Shown: in pieces, positions 29,844 to 39,045 of the stretch
How the letters are laid out: each line of letters opens with the position of its first letter
How positions within the stretch are numbered: the first letter of the stretch is position 1
Origin: Mycobacterium sp.
GTDB taxonomy: Bacteria > Actinomycetota > Actinomycetes > Mycobacteriales > Mycobacteriaceae
Assembly (NCBI RefSeq): GCF_004298145.1
Contig: NZ_SCRH01000042.1
Location: 1 to 64,000, forward strand
Direction of reading: 5' to 3'
DNA length: 64,000 bases
Position numbers and translations under genes: made by a program
The notes under the pieces: generated by a model
Seen by the model: only the letters and a program-made list of their open reading frames with translations
What the model was told of the DNA's origin: nothing
Database searches by the model: none

Positions 29844-30784
29844 GGCCGCAACTTCCTGCCGGTGAGATCGAGGAACACGTCCTCGAGGCTGCGTTGCTCG
29901 ACGCGCATATCGGTGGCCAGCACGTCGATCCGGGCACACCACGCCGTGACCGTCGCCAGCACCTGCGGGTCGATGGGGCCCTCGACCAGGTACTCGCCCG
30001 GCGTCACCTCGGTGGCCTTGTAGTCCTCGGGCAGCGCGGCGGAGAGCAGCGACAGGTCGAGCCGCGGCGGCGCGCTGAACCGCAGCTGGTCCTTGGCCCC
30101 GCTGCGCATCAGCTCGGTCGGCGTACCCGAGGCGACCGTGGCCCCATTGTCGATGATCACCAGCCGGTCGGCGAGCTCCTCGGCCTCCTTGAGCTGATGG
30201 GTGGTCAGCACCACCGTCACGCCGTCGCGGCGCAGCGCGTCGATCAGTTCCCACACCAGTAGCCGGGCGTGGGCGTCCATGCCCGCGGTGGGCTCGTCGA
30301 GAAACACCAGTTCGGGCCGCCCGACCAGCGCGCACGCCAACGCGAGCCGTTGCTGCTGCCCGCCGGAGAGCCGCCGGTAGGTGGTGCGGGCGGCGTCGGT
30401 GAGGCCCAACGTGTCCAGCAGCCACGCCGGGTCCAGCGGGTCGGCGGCGTAGGCCGCGACCAGGTTGAGCATTTCGCCGGCGCGGGCCGCGGGGTAGCCG
30501 CCGCCGCCCTGCAGCATCACCCCGATGCGCGCCCGCAGCCGGGTGTTGTCGGCGATCGGGTCCAGGCCGAGCACCTCGATCGTGCCGGCGTCCGGGCGCA
30601 CGAAGCCCTCGCACATCTCGACCGTGGTGGTCTTTCCGGCGCCGTTGGGGCCGAGCAGGGCGAGCACTTCGGCGGCGTGCACTTCCAGGTCGAGATCGGA
30701 GACAGCCGTGGTGGATCCGTAGTGCTTGCTCACCCCGCGCAGTCGCACCACTATTTCAGGTGTTTCGAGAACGTCCGAGCTCAC
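29840..30784 (-). CDS. ABC exporter ATP-binding protein
   Basis: A 314-residue nucleotide-binding subunit. Walker A is GPNGAGKT (45-52), the signature LSGGQQQRLALA and Walker B LVFLDEPTAGMD are in order, and a C-terminal extension of about 80 residues is typical of drug/antibiotic exporter ATPases (DRA family). The GTG at 30784 uses GAGGAG inside the upstream MIRU-like repeat as its ribosome-binding site. The stop overlaps the permease start. Confidence 0.92.
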   Translation of the reverse strand: MSSDVLETPEIVVRLRGVSKHYGSTTAVSDLDLEVHAAEVLALLGPNGAGKTTTVEMCEGFVRPDAGTIEVLGLDPIADNTRLRARIGVMLQGGGGYPAARAGEMLNLVAAYAADPLDPAWLLDTLGLTDAARTTYRRLSGGQQQRLALACALVGRPELVFLDEPTAGMDAHARLLVWELIDALRRDGVTVVLTTHQLKEAEELADRLVIIDNGATVASGTPTELMRSGAKDQLRFSAPPRLDLSLLSAALPEDYKATEVTPGEYLVEGPIDPQVLATVTAWCARIDVLATDMRVEQRSLEDVFLDLTGRKLRP

Positions 30785-30833
30785 GTGCGCCGCTCCTCCT
30801 CATCGCTTCGCTCTGCATCGTCGTCGGCGCGGC
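30785..30833 (-). repeat. MIRU-like intergenic repeat
   Basis: The 49-bp gap between mptB and the ABC ATPase gene, read on the minus strand, contains GACGATGCAGAGCGAAGCGA followed by TGAGGAGGAGCGGCGC. This is the core I recognise from mycobacterial interspersed repetitive units. The upstream stop codon TGA borders one end and the GTG start the other; GAGGAG supplies the ribosome-binding site. This is the typical way such units couple genes in an operon. Confidence 0.75.
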
Positions 30834-32537
30834 TCACGTGGAATCAGCGTAGGCGTCGTGGGCCGGGGCCGGCCGCGGGGTCGGGGCAGGCTGCGCGGGT
30901 GCCGCCGGGTCGACGACCGGTGGGCCGTCGGGTTCCCGGCCCTGCACCGGCGGGGGCCGCCACGGTAGGCGGGTGTAGGTCAGCGCGATGAGCAGCACCA
31001 CGATGACGGTGCTGGCCAAGGTGGCGTCCACGATCTGGAACAGCGCGAACCGGTCGCCGTTGGCGGTCGGGCCGAAGATGCCGACGACGAGGCTGATGAC
31101 GATCGCCGCCACCCGGAAGCCGGTGCGGGTCGCCCAGGCGGCCAGCGGGATGATGGCCCACAGCAGATACCAGGGCTGCACGACGGGAAACAGCAGCACC
31201 GTGATGCCCAGCGCGACGCCCAGCCCGCCGATCGGGTGCAGCCGGCCGCGAAAAACGGCCAGCAGCAACCACGCCACCATGACCGTGATGATCAGCACAC
31301 CGATCGCACGGGTCAGCCCCAGCACCGCGGTGGTGTGATCGCCCAAGCCCAGCAGGATGCCCACCTGTCCGGTGCCGAGCGCCAGGAGCGTCGGCGGCGA
31401 CATCCAGCTGCGCACCACGTTGGCGGTGCCCAGCGTGTAGATCCAGCCGAAGCCCAGGCCGCTGGCCCAGCCGACGACGGCCATCACCGCCAGCGACAGC
31501 GCCGCCATGCCGCCACCCGCCAACAGCAGGGCACGCAGGTTTCCTCCGCGCCGGTGGGCCAGCGCCATCGTGACGAAGCCCAGTGCCAGCAGCGACGGGA
31601 GCTTCACCTGCGACGACAGCGTGATCAGGACGGCGCCGGCCAGCAGCATGCCCAGCGGCTCCCAGTCCGGGCCGAATTTCCAGGAGTGGGGCAGCAGGCG
31701 TGGAGCATCGATGCCGCGCAGCGCGAATTCGGCCCCGGCCAGCATCAGGCCCAGCATCAGCGCCTCATTGTGCACGCCGGCCACCAGATGCATGATCAGC
31801 AGCGGGTTGGCCGCGCCCAGCCACAGCGCGCTGACCTCGGCGACGCCGCAGCGCCGGGCCAGCCGCGGTGTCGCCCACACGATCAGTCCGACGCCGAGCA
31901 GCTCCACCAGCCGATGACTCAGCACGGCGGCGACGATGTTTTCGCCGGTGATCGCGGAAATGCCGCGTCCCATCCACAAGAACAGCGGGCCGTAGGGCGC
32001 GGGCGTCTCGCGCCACAGGGTCGGCACGGACAGGGTGAAGATATGGGACAGGCCCAGCCCAGAGGCCGGGCCGACCCGGTACGGGTCGAGCCCCTCCAGG
32101 GAGATCTGGCTCTGCGCCAAATAGGAGTAGACGTCCTTGCTGTACATCGGTGGCGCGATCAACAGCGGCAGCACCCACACCAGCAGGGTGCGGTCCAGGT
32201 CGCCGCGCGACATCCGCCGGTTGCCCAGCGCGAACCGGCCGAGCATCAGCCAGGCCAGCGCCATCATGACCGCGCCCGTCGTCGTCATCGTCAACGACAC
32301 CGTCTGGATCCGCGACGGCAGGTTGAGCAACCGCACCCCGAACGTGGGGTCCTGCACGACCGGCCGGGCCCCGGCGCCCAGCGCGCCGATGGCCATCAGC
32401 ACGGTGCCGGTGGCGCCGAACAGGCGGATGCGGCGAAGCGTGGTGAGCTCGGTATCGTTCAGCGGCGAACCCACCGCTTGCTCGTCGCCGTGCAGACTCG
32501 CGATCGACGAGCTCAGCGTGTGGTGGCGGGCTGCCAT
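30834..32537 (-). CDS. mptB: Alpha-1,6-mannopyranosyltransferase, MptB-like
   Basis: A 567-residue polyprenyl-phosphomannose-dependent GT-C glycosyltransferase, 12-13 membrane helices. It should extend the alpha-1,6-mannan core of lipomannan. Seen: an early periplasmic loop with acidic residue, YSKDVYSYLAQSQ (about 150-162), characteristic of the GT-C fold, and a Pro-rich cytoplasmic tail. The ATG at 32537 fits the family N-terminus. The frame runs open to 32645 but without support. Gene order equals Rv1459c. It is first in the probable operon with the ABC exporter genes. Confidence 0.85.
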   Translation of the reverse strand: MAARHHTLSSSIASLHGDEQAVGSPLNDTELTTLRRIRLFGATGTVLMAIGALGAGARPVVQDPTFGVRLLNLPSRIQTVSLTMTTTGAVMMALAWLMLGRFALGNRRMSRGDLDRTLLVWVLPLLIAPPMYSKDVYSYLAQSQISLEGLDPYRVGPASGLGLSHIFTLSVPTLWRETPAPYGPLFLWMGRGISAITGENIVAAVLSHRLVELLGVGLIVWATPRLARRCGVAEVSALWLGAANPLLIMHLVAGVHNEALMLGLMLAGAEFALRGIDAPRLLPHSWKFGPDWEPLGMLLAGAVLITLSSQVKLPSLLALGFVTMALAHRRGGNLRALLLAGGGMAALSLAVMAVVGWASGLGFGWIYTLGTANVVRSWMSPPTLLALGTGQVGILLGLGDHTTAVLGLTRAIGVLIITVMVAWLLLAVFRGRLHPIGGLGVALGITVLLFPVVQPWYLLWAIIPLAAWATRTGFRVAAIVISLVVGIFGPTANGDRFALFQIVDATLASTVIVVLLIALTYTRLPWRPPPVQGREPDGPPVVDPAAPAQPAPTPRPAPAHDAYADST

Positions 32538-32691
32538 CAGAGCAGCGTAGCCGTCGGGCCCGAGCCGGCGGCGATGGCAAGCGTGCGTTGTGCGACGCGG
32601 TGACCGCAAGTGCGGCGCGCGTTGTGCTGGGTGTGACCAGCGCAACGCAAAGACAGGGGACCCTTGCTAGACCGATCGCCGGAATTGAGTC

Positions 32692-32706
32692 ACACTGGTG
32701 TTGTGA
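32692..32706 (+). promoter_or_regulatory. SufR-type operator ACACT-N5-TGTGA
   Basis: ACACTGGTGTTGTGA matches exactly the motif ACACT-N5-TGTGA that I recall as reported for M. tuberculosis SufR upstream of the suf operon. It overlaps the proposed GTG start of sufR (32703-32705), so bound SufR would block the transcription start if the transcript is leaderless. This fits autoregulation of the operon by Fe-S-loaded SufR. Confidence 0.75.
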
Positions 32707-33473
32707 AAATCCGAACCAGCCTCGAGGAGGCCGCCGGTACCGGCGCGGCCGACGTCGCCGCTGCCACCTCGGATGGTCACACTCGTCGTGCCATCGTGCG
32801 CCTGCTGCTGGAATCCGGATCGATCACCGTCGGCGAGATCGGTGACCGGCTGGGCCTGGCGGCCGCCGGTGTGCGGCGCCACCTCGACGCCCTGATCGAG
32901 GCGGGGGAGGCCGAGTCCGCGGCCGCTGCGGCATGGCAGCAGGTGGGACGCGGGCGCCCCGCCAAGCGTTACCGGTTGACCGCGGGCGGCCGGGCCAAGC
33001 TCGACCACGCCTACGACGACTTGGCGGCGGCGGCCATGCGGCAGCTGCGCGAGATCGGCGGTGAAGAGGCGGTCCGGGCGTTCGCCCGGCAACGGATCGA
33101 CGCCATTTTGACCGACGTCTCCGCGGCCGACAGCGCGGCGGACGACGACGTCGAGGCGGCCGCGGAACGGATCGCCACCGCGCTGACCAAAGCCGGCTAT
33201 GTCGCCAGCACCACGCAGGTCGGTGGGCCGATTCACGGTGTGCAGATCTGCCAGCACCACTGCCCGGTCTCCCACGTTGCCGAGGAATTCCCGGAGTTGT
33301 GCGAAGCCGAGCGGCAGGCGATGGCCGAGGTGCTGGGCACCCATGTCCAGCGGTTGGCGACCATCGTCAACGGCGACTGCGCCTGTACCACGCACGTACC
33401 CCTGACCCAGATGTCAAACAAGGCGCCCAGCCCGCGCCGCGACACTACGAGCAGCAAAGGAGCGTCAGTATGA
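32703..33473 (+). CDS. sufR: SufR, Fe-S-sensing transcriptional regulator
   Basis: A 256-residue winged-helix regulator controlling the SUF operon. The HTH lies at residues 40-68 (SITVGEIGDRLGLAAAGVRR, then HLDALIEAGEAE). Cys183, Cys187, Cys200, Cys226 and Cys228 in the C-terminal half are candidates for [4Fe-4S] ligands (CQHHC, ELC, DCAC). GTG 32703 has no ribosome-binding site and may be leaderless. A TTG at 32664 in the same frame, with AGGGGA nearby, would add 13 residues and cannot be excluded. The stop overlaps the sufB ATG. Confidence 0.9.
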   Translation: MKIRTSLEEAAGTGAADVAAATSDGHTRRAIVRLLLESGSITVGEIGDRLGLAAAGVRRHLDALIEAGEAESAAAAAWQQVGRGRPAKRYRLTAGGRAKLDHAYDDLAAAAMRQLREIGGEEAVRAFARQRIDAILTDVSAADSAADDDVEAAAERIATALTKAGYVASTTQVGGPIHGVQICQHHCPVSHVAEEFPELCEAERQAMAEVLGTHVQRLATIVNGDCACTTHVPLTQMSNKAPSPRRDTTSSKGASV

Positions 33474-34924
33474 CACTCAGCCCAGAAGCCACCAAGGCCG
33501 CGGTTGGCACCGAGCCGTTGACCCAGGAAGAGACGATTGCCTCGCTGGGCCGGTACGAATACGGGTGGGCTGATTCCGACGTCGCGGGCGCCAGCGCGAA
33601 GCGCGGGCTGTCCGAGGCCGTTGTCCGCGACATCTCGATGAAGAAGAGCGAGCCCGAGTGGATGCTGGAAGCCCGGCTGAAGGCGCTCTCGACGTTCCTC
33701 AAGAAGCCGATGCCAACGTGGGGCTCGGATCTCGGCGGCATCGACTTCGACAACATCAAGTACTTCGTGCGGTCCACCGAAGCCCAGGCCCAGAGTTGGG
33801 AGGAGCTGCCCGAGGACATCCGCAACACCTACGACCGGTTGGGCATCCCGGAGGCCGAGAAGAATCGCTACGTGGCCGGTGTGGCGGCTCAGTACGAGTC
33901 CGAGGTGGTCTACCACAAGATCCGCGAGGACCTGGAGGCCCTGGGCGTGATCTTCGTCGACACCGACACCGGTTTGCGCGAGTACGAGGATTTGTTCAGG
34001 CAGTACTTCGCCACCGTGATCCCGGCCGGGGACAACAAGTTCTCGGCGCTGAACACCGCCGTGTGGAGCGGCGGGTCGTTCATCTATGTGCCGCCGGGCG
34101 TGCACGTCGACATCCCGCTGCAGGCCTATTTCCGGATCAACACCGAGAACATGGGCCAGTTCGAGCGGACGCTGATCATCGTCGACGAGGGCGCATACGT
34201 GCACTACGTGGAGGGCTGCACCGCGCCGGTGTACTCCTCGGCCTCGCTGCACTCGGCGGTGGTGGAGATCATCGTGAAGCCCGGCGGCCGATGCCGTTAC
34301 ACCACGATCCAAAACTGGTCCAACAACGTCTACAACCTGGTCACCAAGCGTGCCCGCGCCGAAGCCGGCGCCACCATGGAGTGGGTCGACGGCAACATCG
34401 GGTCCAAGGTGACCATGAAGTACCCGGCCGTATGGATGACCGGAGAGCACGCCAAGGGCGAGGTGTTGTCGGTCGCGTTCGCCGGGGACGGCCAGCACCA
34501 GGATGCCGGCGCCAAGATGCTGCACCTGGCGCCGAACACCTCCAGCAACATCGTCTCCAAATCGGTGGCCCGCGGGGGCGGCCGCACCTCCTACCGCGGT
34601 CTCGTTCAAATGAACAAGGGCGCTCACGGGTCTCGATCCAGCGTGAAATGCGATGCGCTGCTGGTGGATATGATCAGCCGCAGCGACACCTACCCCTACG
34701 TCGACATCCGCGAGGACGACGTCACGATGGGCCACGAGGCCACCGTGTCGAAGGTCAGCGAGAACCAGCTGTTCTACCTGATGAGCCGCGGGCTGACCGA
34801 AGAAGAGGCGATGGCGATGGTGGTGCGTGGTTTCGTCGAGCCGATCGCCAAGGAACTGCCCATGGAGTACGCACTGGAGCTCAACCGGCTGATCGAACTG
34901 CAGATGGAAGGCGCGGTCGGCTAG
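33470..34924 (+). CDS. sufB: SufB, Fe-S cluster scaffold subunit
   Basis: A 484-residue SUF scaffold protein that with SufC and SufD assembles Fe-S clusters. The beta-helix core includes YVHYVEGCTAPVYS and TIQNWSNNVYNLVTKR; the C-terminal MSRGLTEEEAMAMVVRGF is diagnostic. The ATG at 33470 overlaps the sufR stop and has AAAGGAG upstream. In M. tuberculosis the equivalent gene is interrupted by an intein and encodes about 846 residues; here the frame is continuous with no intein blocks. Confidence 0.97.
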   Translation: MTLSPEATKAAVGTEPLTQEETIASLGRYEYGWADSDVAGASAKRGLSEAVVRDISMKKSEPEWMLEARLKALSTFLKKPMPTWGSDLGGIDFDNIKYFVRSTEAQAQSWEELPEDIRNTYDRLGIPEAEKNRYVAGVAAQYESEVVYHKIREDLEALGVIFVDTDTGLREYEDLFRQYFATVIPAGDNKFSALNTAVWSGGSFIYVPPGVHVDIPLQAYFRINTENMGQFERTLIIVDEGAYVHYVEGCTAPVYSSASLHSAVVEIIVKPGGRCRYTTIQNWSNNVYNLVTKRARAEAGATMEWVDGNIGSKVTMKYPAVWMTGEHAKGEVLSVAFAGDGQHQDAGAKMLHLAPNTSSNIVSKSVARGGGRTSYRGLVQMNKGAHGSRSSVKCDALLVDMISRSDTYPYVDIREDDVTMGHEATVSKVSENQLFYLMSRGLTEEEAMAMVVRGFVEPIAKELPMEYALELNRLIELQMEGAVG

Positions 34925-36114
34925 TGACGAATCTGACAGAAGCGGTTGAGGGTTCGGCCTTGGCCGCAGTCAACAAGGGCGAGATCTTCTCCTCGTTCGA
35001 CGTGGACGCGTTCGAGGTCCCGCACGGCCGCGACGAGATCTGGCGATTCACCCCGCTGCGACGGCTGCGCGGCCTGCACGACGGTTCGGCGCGTGCCACC
35101 GGCAGGGCCGAGGTCAGCGTCGACGAACAACCCGGCCTGCGGGTCGAGACCGTCCGCCGCGGCGACGAGCGCCTCGGCCAGGGTGGCGTGCCGACCGACC
35201 GTGTTGCGGCGCAAGCGTTTTCGTCGTTCAACTCCGCGACGTTGATCGCCGTCGAGCGCGACACGCGCATCGCCGAGCCGGTCGGCATCACCGTTACCGG
35301 CCCCGGCGAGGGCGCGGTGGCGTACGGACACCTGCAGATTCGCGTCAGCGAGCTCGCCGAGGCGGTCGTCGTCATCGACCACCGGGGCAGCGGAACCTTC
35401 GCCGACAACGTCGAGCTCATCGTCGACGATGCCGCCCGGCTCACCGTGGTGTGGCTCGCCGACTGGGCCGATGACGCCGTGCACGTCAGCATGCACCACG
35501 CCAAGCTGGGCAAGGACGCGGTGCTGCGCCACGTCGCCGTCACGCTCGGCGGTGAGGTGGTGCGGATGACGGCCAACGTGCGGTATTCCGCCCCCGGCGG
35601 GGACGCCGAACTGCTGGGCCTGTATTTCGCCGACGACGGCCAGCACCTCGAGTCGCGGCTACTCATCGACCACGCGCAGCCGAACTGCAAGTCCAATGCG
35701 CTCTATAAGGGTGCGTTGCAAGGAGATTCGGCGTCGCAGCGCCCGGATGCTCACACCGTCTGGGTCGGTGACGTGTTGATCCGGGCCGAAGCCACCGGCA
35801 CCGATACCTTCGAGGCGAACCGCAATCTGGTTCTCACCGATGGCGCGCGGGCCGACTCGATACCCAACTTGGAGATCGAGACCGGGGAGATCGTCGGCGC
35901 CGGACATGCCAGCGCCACCGGGCGTTTCGACGATGAGCAACTGTTCTACCTGCGCTCCCGCGGCATCCCGGAAGAGGAGGCCCGCCGGCTGGTGATCCGC
36001 GGATTCTTCGGCGACATCATCTCCAAGATCGCGGTGCCCGAGGTACGGGAACGCCTCACCGCAGCCATCGAACACGAATTGGCCATTACCGAATCGAGAG
36101 CAACAGTTTCATGA
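34924..36114 (+). CDS. sufD: SufD, Fe-S cluster assembly protein
   Basis: A 396-residue partner of SufB in the SufBC2D scaffold, needed for iron acquisition and cluster assembly. It has the SufB/SufD beta-helix pattern and the shared C-terminal motif LRSRGIPEEEARRLVIRGFF. The GTG start overlaps the sufB stop (TAGTG) and its own stop overlaps the sufC start (ATGA), so the three are coupled. Confidence 0.95.
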   Translation: MTNLTEAVEGSALAAVNKGEIFSSFDVDAFEVPHGRDEIWRFTPLRRLRGLHDGSARATGRAEVSVDEQPGLRVETVRRGDERLGQGGVPTDRVAAQAFSSFNSATLIAVERDTRIAEPVGITVTGPGEGAVAYGHLQIRVSELAEAVVVIDHRGSGTFADNVELIVDDAARLTVVWLADWADDAVHVSMHHAKLGKDAVLRHVAVTLGGEVVRMTANVRYSAPGGDAELLGLYFADDGQHLESRLLIDHAQPNCKSNALYKGALQGDSASQRPDAHTVWVGDVLIRAEATGTDTFEANRNLVLTDGARADSIPNLEIETGEIVGAGHASATGRFDDEQLFYLRSRGIPEEEARRLVIRGFFGDIISKIAVPEVRERLTAAIEHELAITESRATVS

Positions 36115-36920
36115 CGACCTTGGAAATCAAAGACCTGCACGTCAGCGTTGAGAACCCCAACGCCGCCGAGGGGGAACAGCAGATCCCCATCCTCAACGGC
36201 GTCGACTTGACGGTGAAATCCGGTGAGACACACGCCCTGATGGGCCCCAATGGTTCGGGCAAGTCGACGTTGTCCTATGCCATCGCCGGCCACCCCAAGT
36301 ACACGGTGACATCGGGCTCCATCACGCTGGACGGCGAGAACGTGCTGGAGATGAGCGTCGACCAGCGCGCGCGGGCCGGGATATTTCTGGCCATGCAATA
36401 TCCCGTCGAGGTGCCGGGCGTCTCGGTGTCGAACTTCCTGCGTTCGGCGGTGACCACGATGCGTGGCGAGGCCCCGAAGCTGCGGCAGTGGGTCAAGGAG
36501 TTCAGGGGCGCGATGTCCGCACTCGAGATCGACCCGGCCTTCGCCGAGCGCAATGTGAACGAGGGATTCTCCGGCGGTGAGAAGAAGCGCCACGAGATCT
36601 TGCAACTCGAACTGCTCAAGCCCAAGATCGCCATCCTGGACGAAACCGACTCCGGGCTGGACGTCGATGCGCTGCGGGTGGTCAGCGACGGCGTGAACCG
36701 CTACGCCGAAACCGGCTGGGACGACGGCACCGGTCAGCGGGTGCGGGCCGGCGTTCTGCTCATCACGCACTACACCCGCATCCTGCGCTACATCCATCCC
36801 GAATACGTGCACGTTTTCGTCGGCGGCCGCATCGCGGAATCCGGTGGGCCGGAACTGGCCGACGAACTCGAGCAGAACGGCTACGTGCGCTTTTCGCAAG
36901 CGGCGACCACCGGGGCATAA
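36111..36920 (+). CDS. sufC: SufC, SUF ATPase
   Basis: A 269-residue ABC-type ATPase driving the SufBD scaffold. Walker A GPNGSGKST is at 45-53, the signature is FSGGEKKRHEI, and Walker B reads IAILDETDSGLD, with the SufC-specific DETDSGLD rather than DEPTSGLD. It starts inside the sufD stop and is followed 2 bp later by sufS. Confidence 0.97.
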   Translation: MTTLEIKDLHVSVENPNAAEGEQQIPILNGVDLTVKSGETHALMGPNGSGKSTLSYAIAGHPKYTVTSGSITLDGENVLEMSVDQRARAGIFLAMQYPVEVPGVSVSNFLRSAVTTMRGEAPKLRQWVKEFRGAMSALEIDPAFAERNVNEGFSGGEKKRHEILQLELLKPKIAILDETDSGLDVDALRVVSDGVNRYAETGWDDGTGQRVRAGVLLITHYTRILRYIHPEYVHVFVGGRIAESGGPELADELEQNGYVRFSQAATTGA

Positions 36921-36922
36921 GC

Positions 36923-38176
36923 ATGGCTGCCCCCGTGACTCCGCTGGATGTGGCGGCGATCCGCGCCGACTTCCCGATCCTCAAGCGCATCATGCGCGGT
37001 GGAAATCAGTTGGCGTACCTGGATTCCGGGGCGACGGCGCAACGTCCCCTGCAGGTGCTCGACGCCGAGCGCGAATTTCTGCTCACCTCCAACGGCGCCG
37101 TGCATCGCGGTGCACACCAGCTGATGGAGGAGGCCACCGACGCCTACGAGCAGGGTCGCGCCGATATCGCGGCGTTCGTCGGTGCCGACGCGCAAGAGCT
37201 GGTCTTCACCAAGAACGCCACCGAGGCGCTCAACCTGGTCTCCTATGTGCTGGGCGACACCCGGTTCGACCGCGCGGTCGGCCCCGGCGACGTCATCGTC
37301 ATCACCGAACTCGAGCACCACGCCAACCTGGTCCCCTGGCAGGAGTTGGCCCGCCGCACCGGGGCCACGCTGCGCTGGTATGGGGTCACCGAAGATGGCC
37401 GCATCGACCTGGACTCGCTGCAACTCGACGAGCGGGTCAAAGTCGTTGCCTTCAGCCACCATTCGAATGTCACCGGTGCGCTCGGACCCGTGGGTGAGCT
37501 GGCCTCCCGCGCCAAGGCGGTGGGTGCGTTCACCGTCCTGGACGCCTGCCAGTCGGTGCCGCACCGGCCGGTCGACTTCCACGGACTCGACGTCGACTTC
37601 GCCGCCTTCTCCGGACATAAAATGCTGGGCCCCAACGGGATCGGTGTGCTGTACGGCCGCAGCGAGGTGCTGTCGGCGCTGCCGCCGTTCCTCACCGGCG
37701 GCTCGATGATCGAGAACGTCACCATGGAAGCCTCCACCTACGCGCCGGTGCCGCAGCGCTTCGAGGCCGGTACCCCGATGACGTCCCAAGTGGTCGGGCT
37801 GGCCGCGGCCGCCCGCTATCTCAACGACATCGGCATGGACGCCGTCGAGGCCCACGAGCGCGAACTGGTCGCCGCCGCCATCGAGGGCCTGTCCGGTATC
37901 GACGGCGTGCGGATCATCGGGCCCACCTCATTGGAAAACCGCGGCTCCCCAGTGGCATTCGTCGTCGACAGCGTGCACGCGCACGATGTCGGGCAGGTAC
38001 TCGACGACGACGGCGTCGCGGTGCGCGTCGGGCACCACTGCGCGATGCCGCTGCACCGCCGGTTCGGTCTGGCCGCCACCGCGCGGGCGTCGTTCGCGGT
38101 GTACAACACCCTCGACGAGGTCGAGCGTTTGGTGGCCGGTGTGCGCCGCGCGCTGGATTTCTTTGGGAGAGAATGA
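36923..38176 (+). CDS. sufS: SufS cysteine desulfurase
   Basis: A 417-residue PLP enzyme that removes sulfur from cysteine for Fe-S assembly. The PLP-binding lysine is Lys233 (SGHKMLGPNG) and the persulfide cysteine is Cys373 (RVGHHCAMPLHRRFG), the group II pattern. It is also called Csd in M. tuberculosis (Rv1464). Its stop overlaps the sufU ATG by four bases, in line with SufU being its sulfur acceptor. Confidence 0.96.
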   Translation: MAAPVTPLDVAAIRADFPILKRIMRGGNQLAYLDSGATAQRPLQVLDAEREFLLTSNGAVHRGAHQLMEEATDAYEQGRADIAAFVGADAQELVFTKNATEALNLVSYVLGDTRFDRAVGPGDVIVITELEHHANLVPWQELARRTGATLRWYGVTEDGRIDLDSLQLDERVKVVAFSHHSNVTGALGPVGELASRAKAVGAFTVLDACQSVPHRPVDFHGLDVDFAAFSGHKMLGPNGIGVLYGRSEVLSALPPFLTGGSMIENVTMEASTYAPVPQRFEAGTPMTSQVVGLAAAARYLNDIGMDAVEAHERELVAAAIEGLSGIDGVRIIGPTSLENRGSPVAFVVDSVHAHDVGQVLDDDGVAVRVGHHCAMPLHRRFGLAATARASFAVYNTLDEVERLVAGVRRALDFFGRE

Positions 38177-38691
38177 CCTTGCGCCTCGAACAGATGTATC
38201 AGGACGTGATCCTCGATCACTACAAGCACCCGCAACACCGGGGGCTGCGGGAGCCGTTCGGCGCCGAGGTGTTTCACGTCAACCCGGTCTGCGGTGACGA
38301 GATCACCCTGCGCGTCGCGTTGTCCGACGACGGCGAAACCATCGCCGACGTGTCGTATGACGGGCAGGGCTGCTCGATCAGCCAGGCGGCCACCTCGGTC
38401 CTCACCGAGCAGGTGATCGGCCAAAGCGTCGGCGACGCGCTCAAGACCATCACCGCGTTCAACGAAATGGTGTCCTCGCGGGGAACCATCGACGGCGACG
38501 AGGATGTCCTCGGTGATGGAGTCGCGTTCGCCGGAGTGGCCAAGTACCCGGCGCGGGTGAAGTGCGCGCTGCTGGGATGGTTGGCATGTAAGGATGCGTT
38601 GGCTCGCGCCAGCGCGGCTAACGACGTACTGGCCCAAGCCAGTCAAGCCCTCGAGGAGGTTACAGATGAGCGAAACCACCACACCGCATGA
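38173..38691 (+). CDS. sufU: SufU, zinc-dependent sulfurtransferase
   Basis: A 172-residue IscU-like protein. Zinc ligands Cys40, Asp42, Cys67 and Cys131 are present (NPVCGDE, GQGCSIS, KCALLGW). In Gram-positive SUF systems SufU takes sulfur from the SufS persulfide and passes it to SufBCD. The start overlaps sufS, and the last 26 bp overlap sufT in a different frame. Confidence 0.95.
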   Translation: MTLRLEQMYQDVILDHYKHPQHRGLREPFGAEVFHVNPVCGDEITLRVALSDDGETIADVSYDGQGCSISQAATSVLTEQVIGQSVGDALKTITAFNEMVSSRGTIDGDEDVLGDGVAFAGVAKYPARVKCALLGWLACKDALARASAANDVLAQASQALEEVTDERNHHTA

Positions 38692-39013
38692 CGCGTTGCT
38701 GGCCGATGTCGCGGAGGCGATGCATGATGTCATCGACCCCGAGCTCGGTATCAACGTCATGGATCTGGGCCTGGTGTATGGCCTAGAGGTTGAGCACGGT
38801 GAGATGGGCCCGGTGGCCTTGCTCGACATGACGCTCACGTCGGCGGCCTGCCCGCTGCAAGACGTCATCGCAGACCAGTCGCAGAACGCGGTGGTCGGTG
38901 CCGGTTTGGTCGATGAGCTGCGGATCAATTGGGTGTGGAACCCGCCGTGGGGCCCGGACAAGATCACCGACGACGGACGCGAGCAACTGCGCGCCCTCGG
39001 CTTCACGGTCTAA
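38666..39013 (+). CDS. sufT: SufT, MIP18/DUF59 Fe-S maturation factor
   Basis: A 115-residue DUF59 protein. The family helps mature Fe-S proteins or carry clusters. Hallmarks: VIDPELGINVMDLGLVYGLE and the TSAACPLQD block with the conserved reactive Cys. The ATG at 38666 lies within sufU and has GAGGAGG upstream. It closes the suf operon; repeats follow 32 bp after the stop. Confidence 0.94.
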   Translation: MSETTTPHDALLADVAEAMHDVIDPELGINVMDLGLVYGLEVEHGEMGPVALLDMTLTSAACPLQDVIADQSQNAVVGAGLVDELRINWVWNPPWGPDKITDDGREQLRALGFTV

Positions 39014-39045
39014 GGGCGCCTTTTCGCGGTTTCCCGCGTCCCAGC

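Noticed and set aside
33299..33469. A longer N-terminus of SufB
   Set aside because: It would overlap most of the C-terminus of SufR. The ATG at 33470 has AAAGGAG and gives the normal length.
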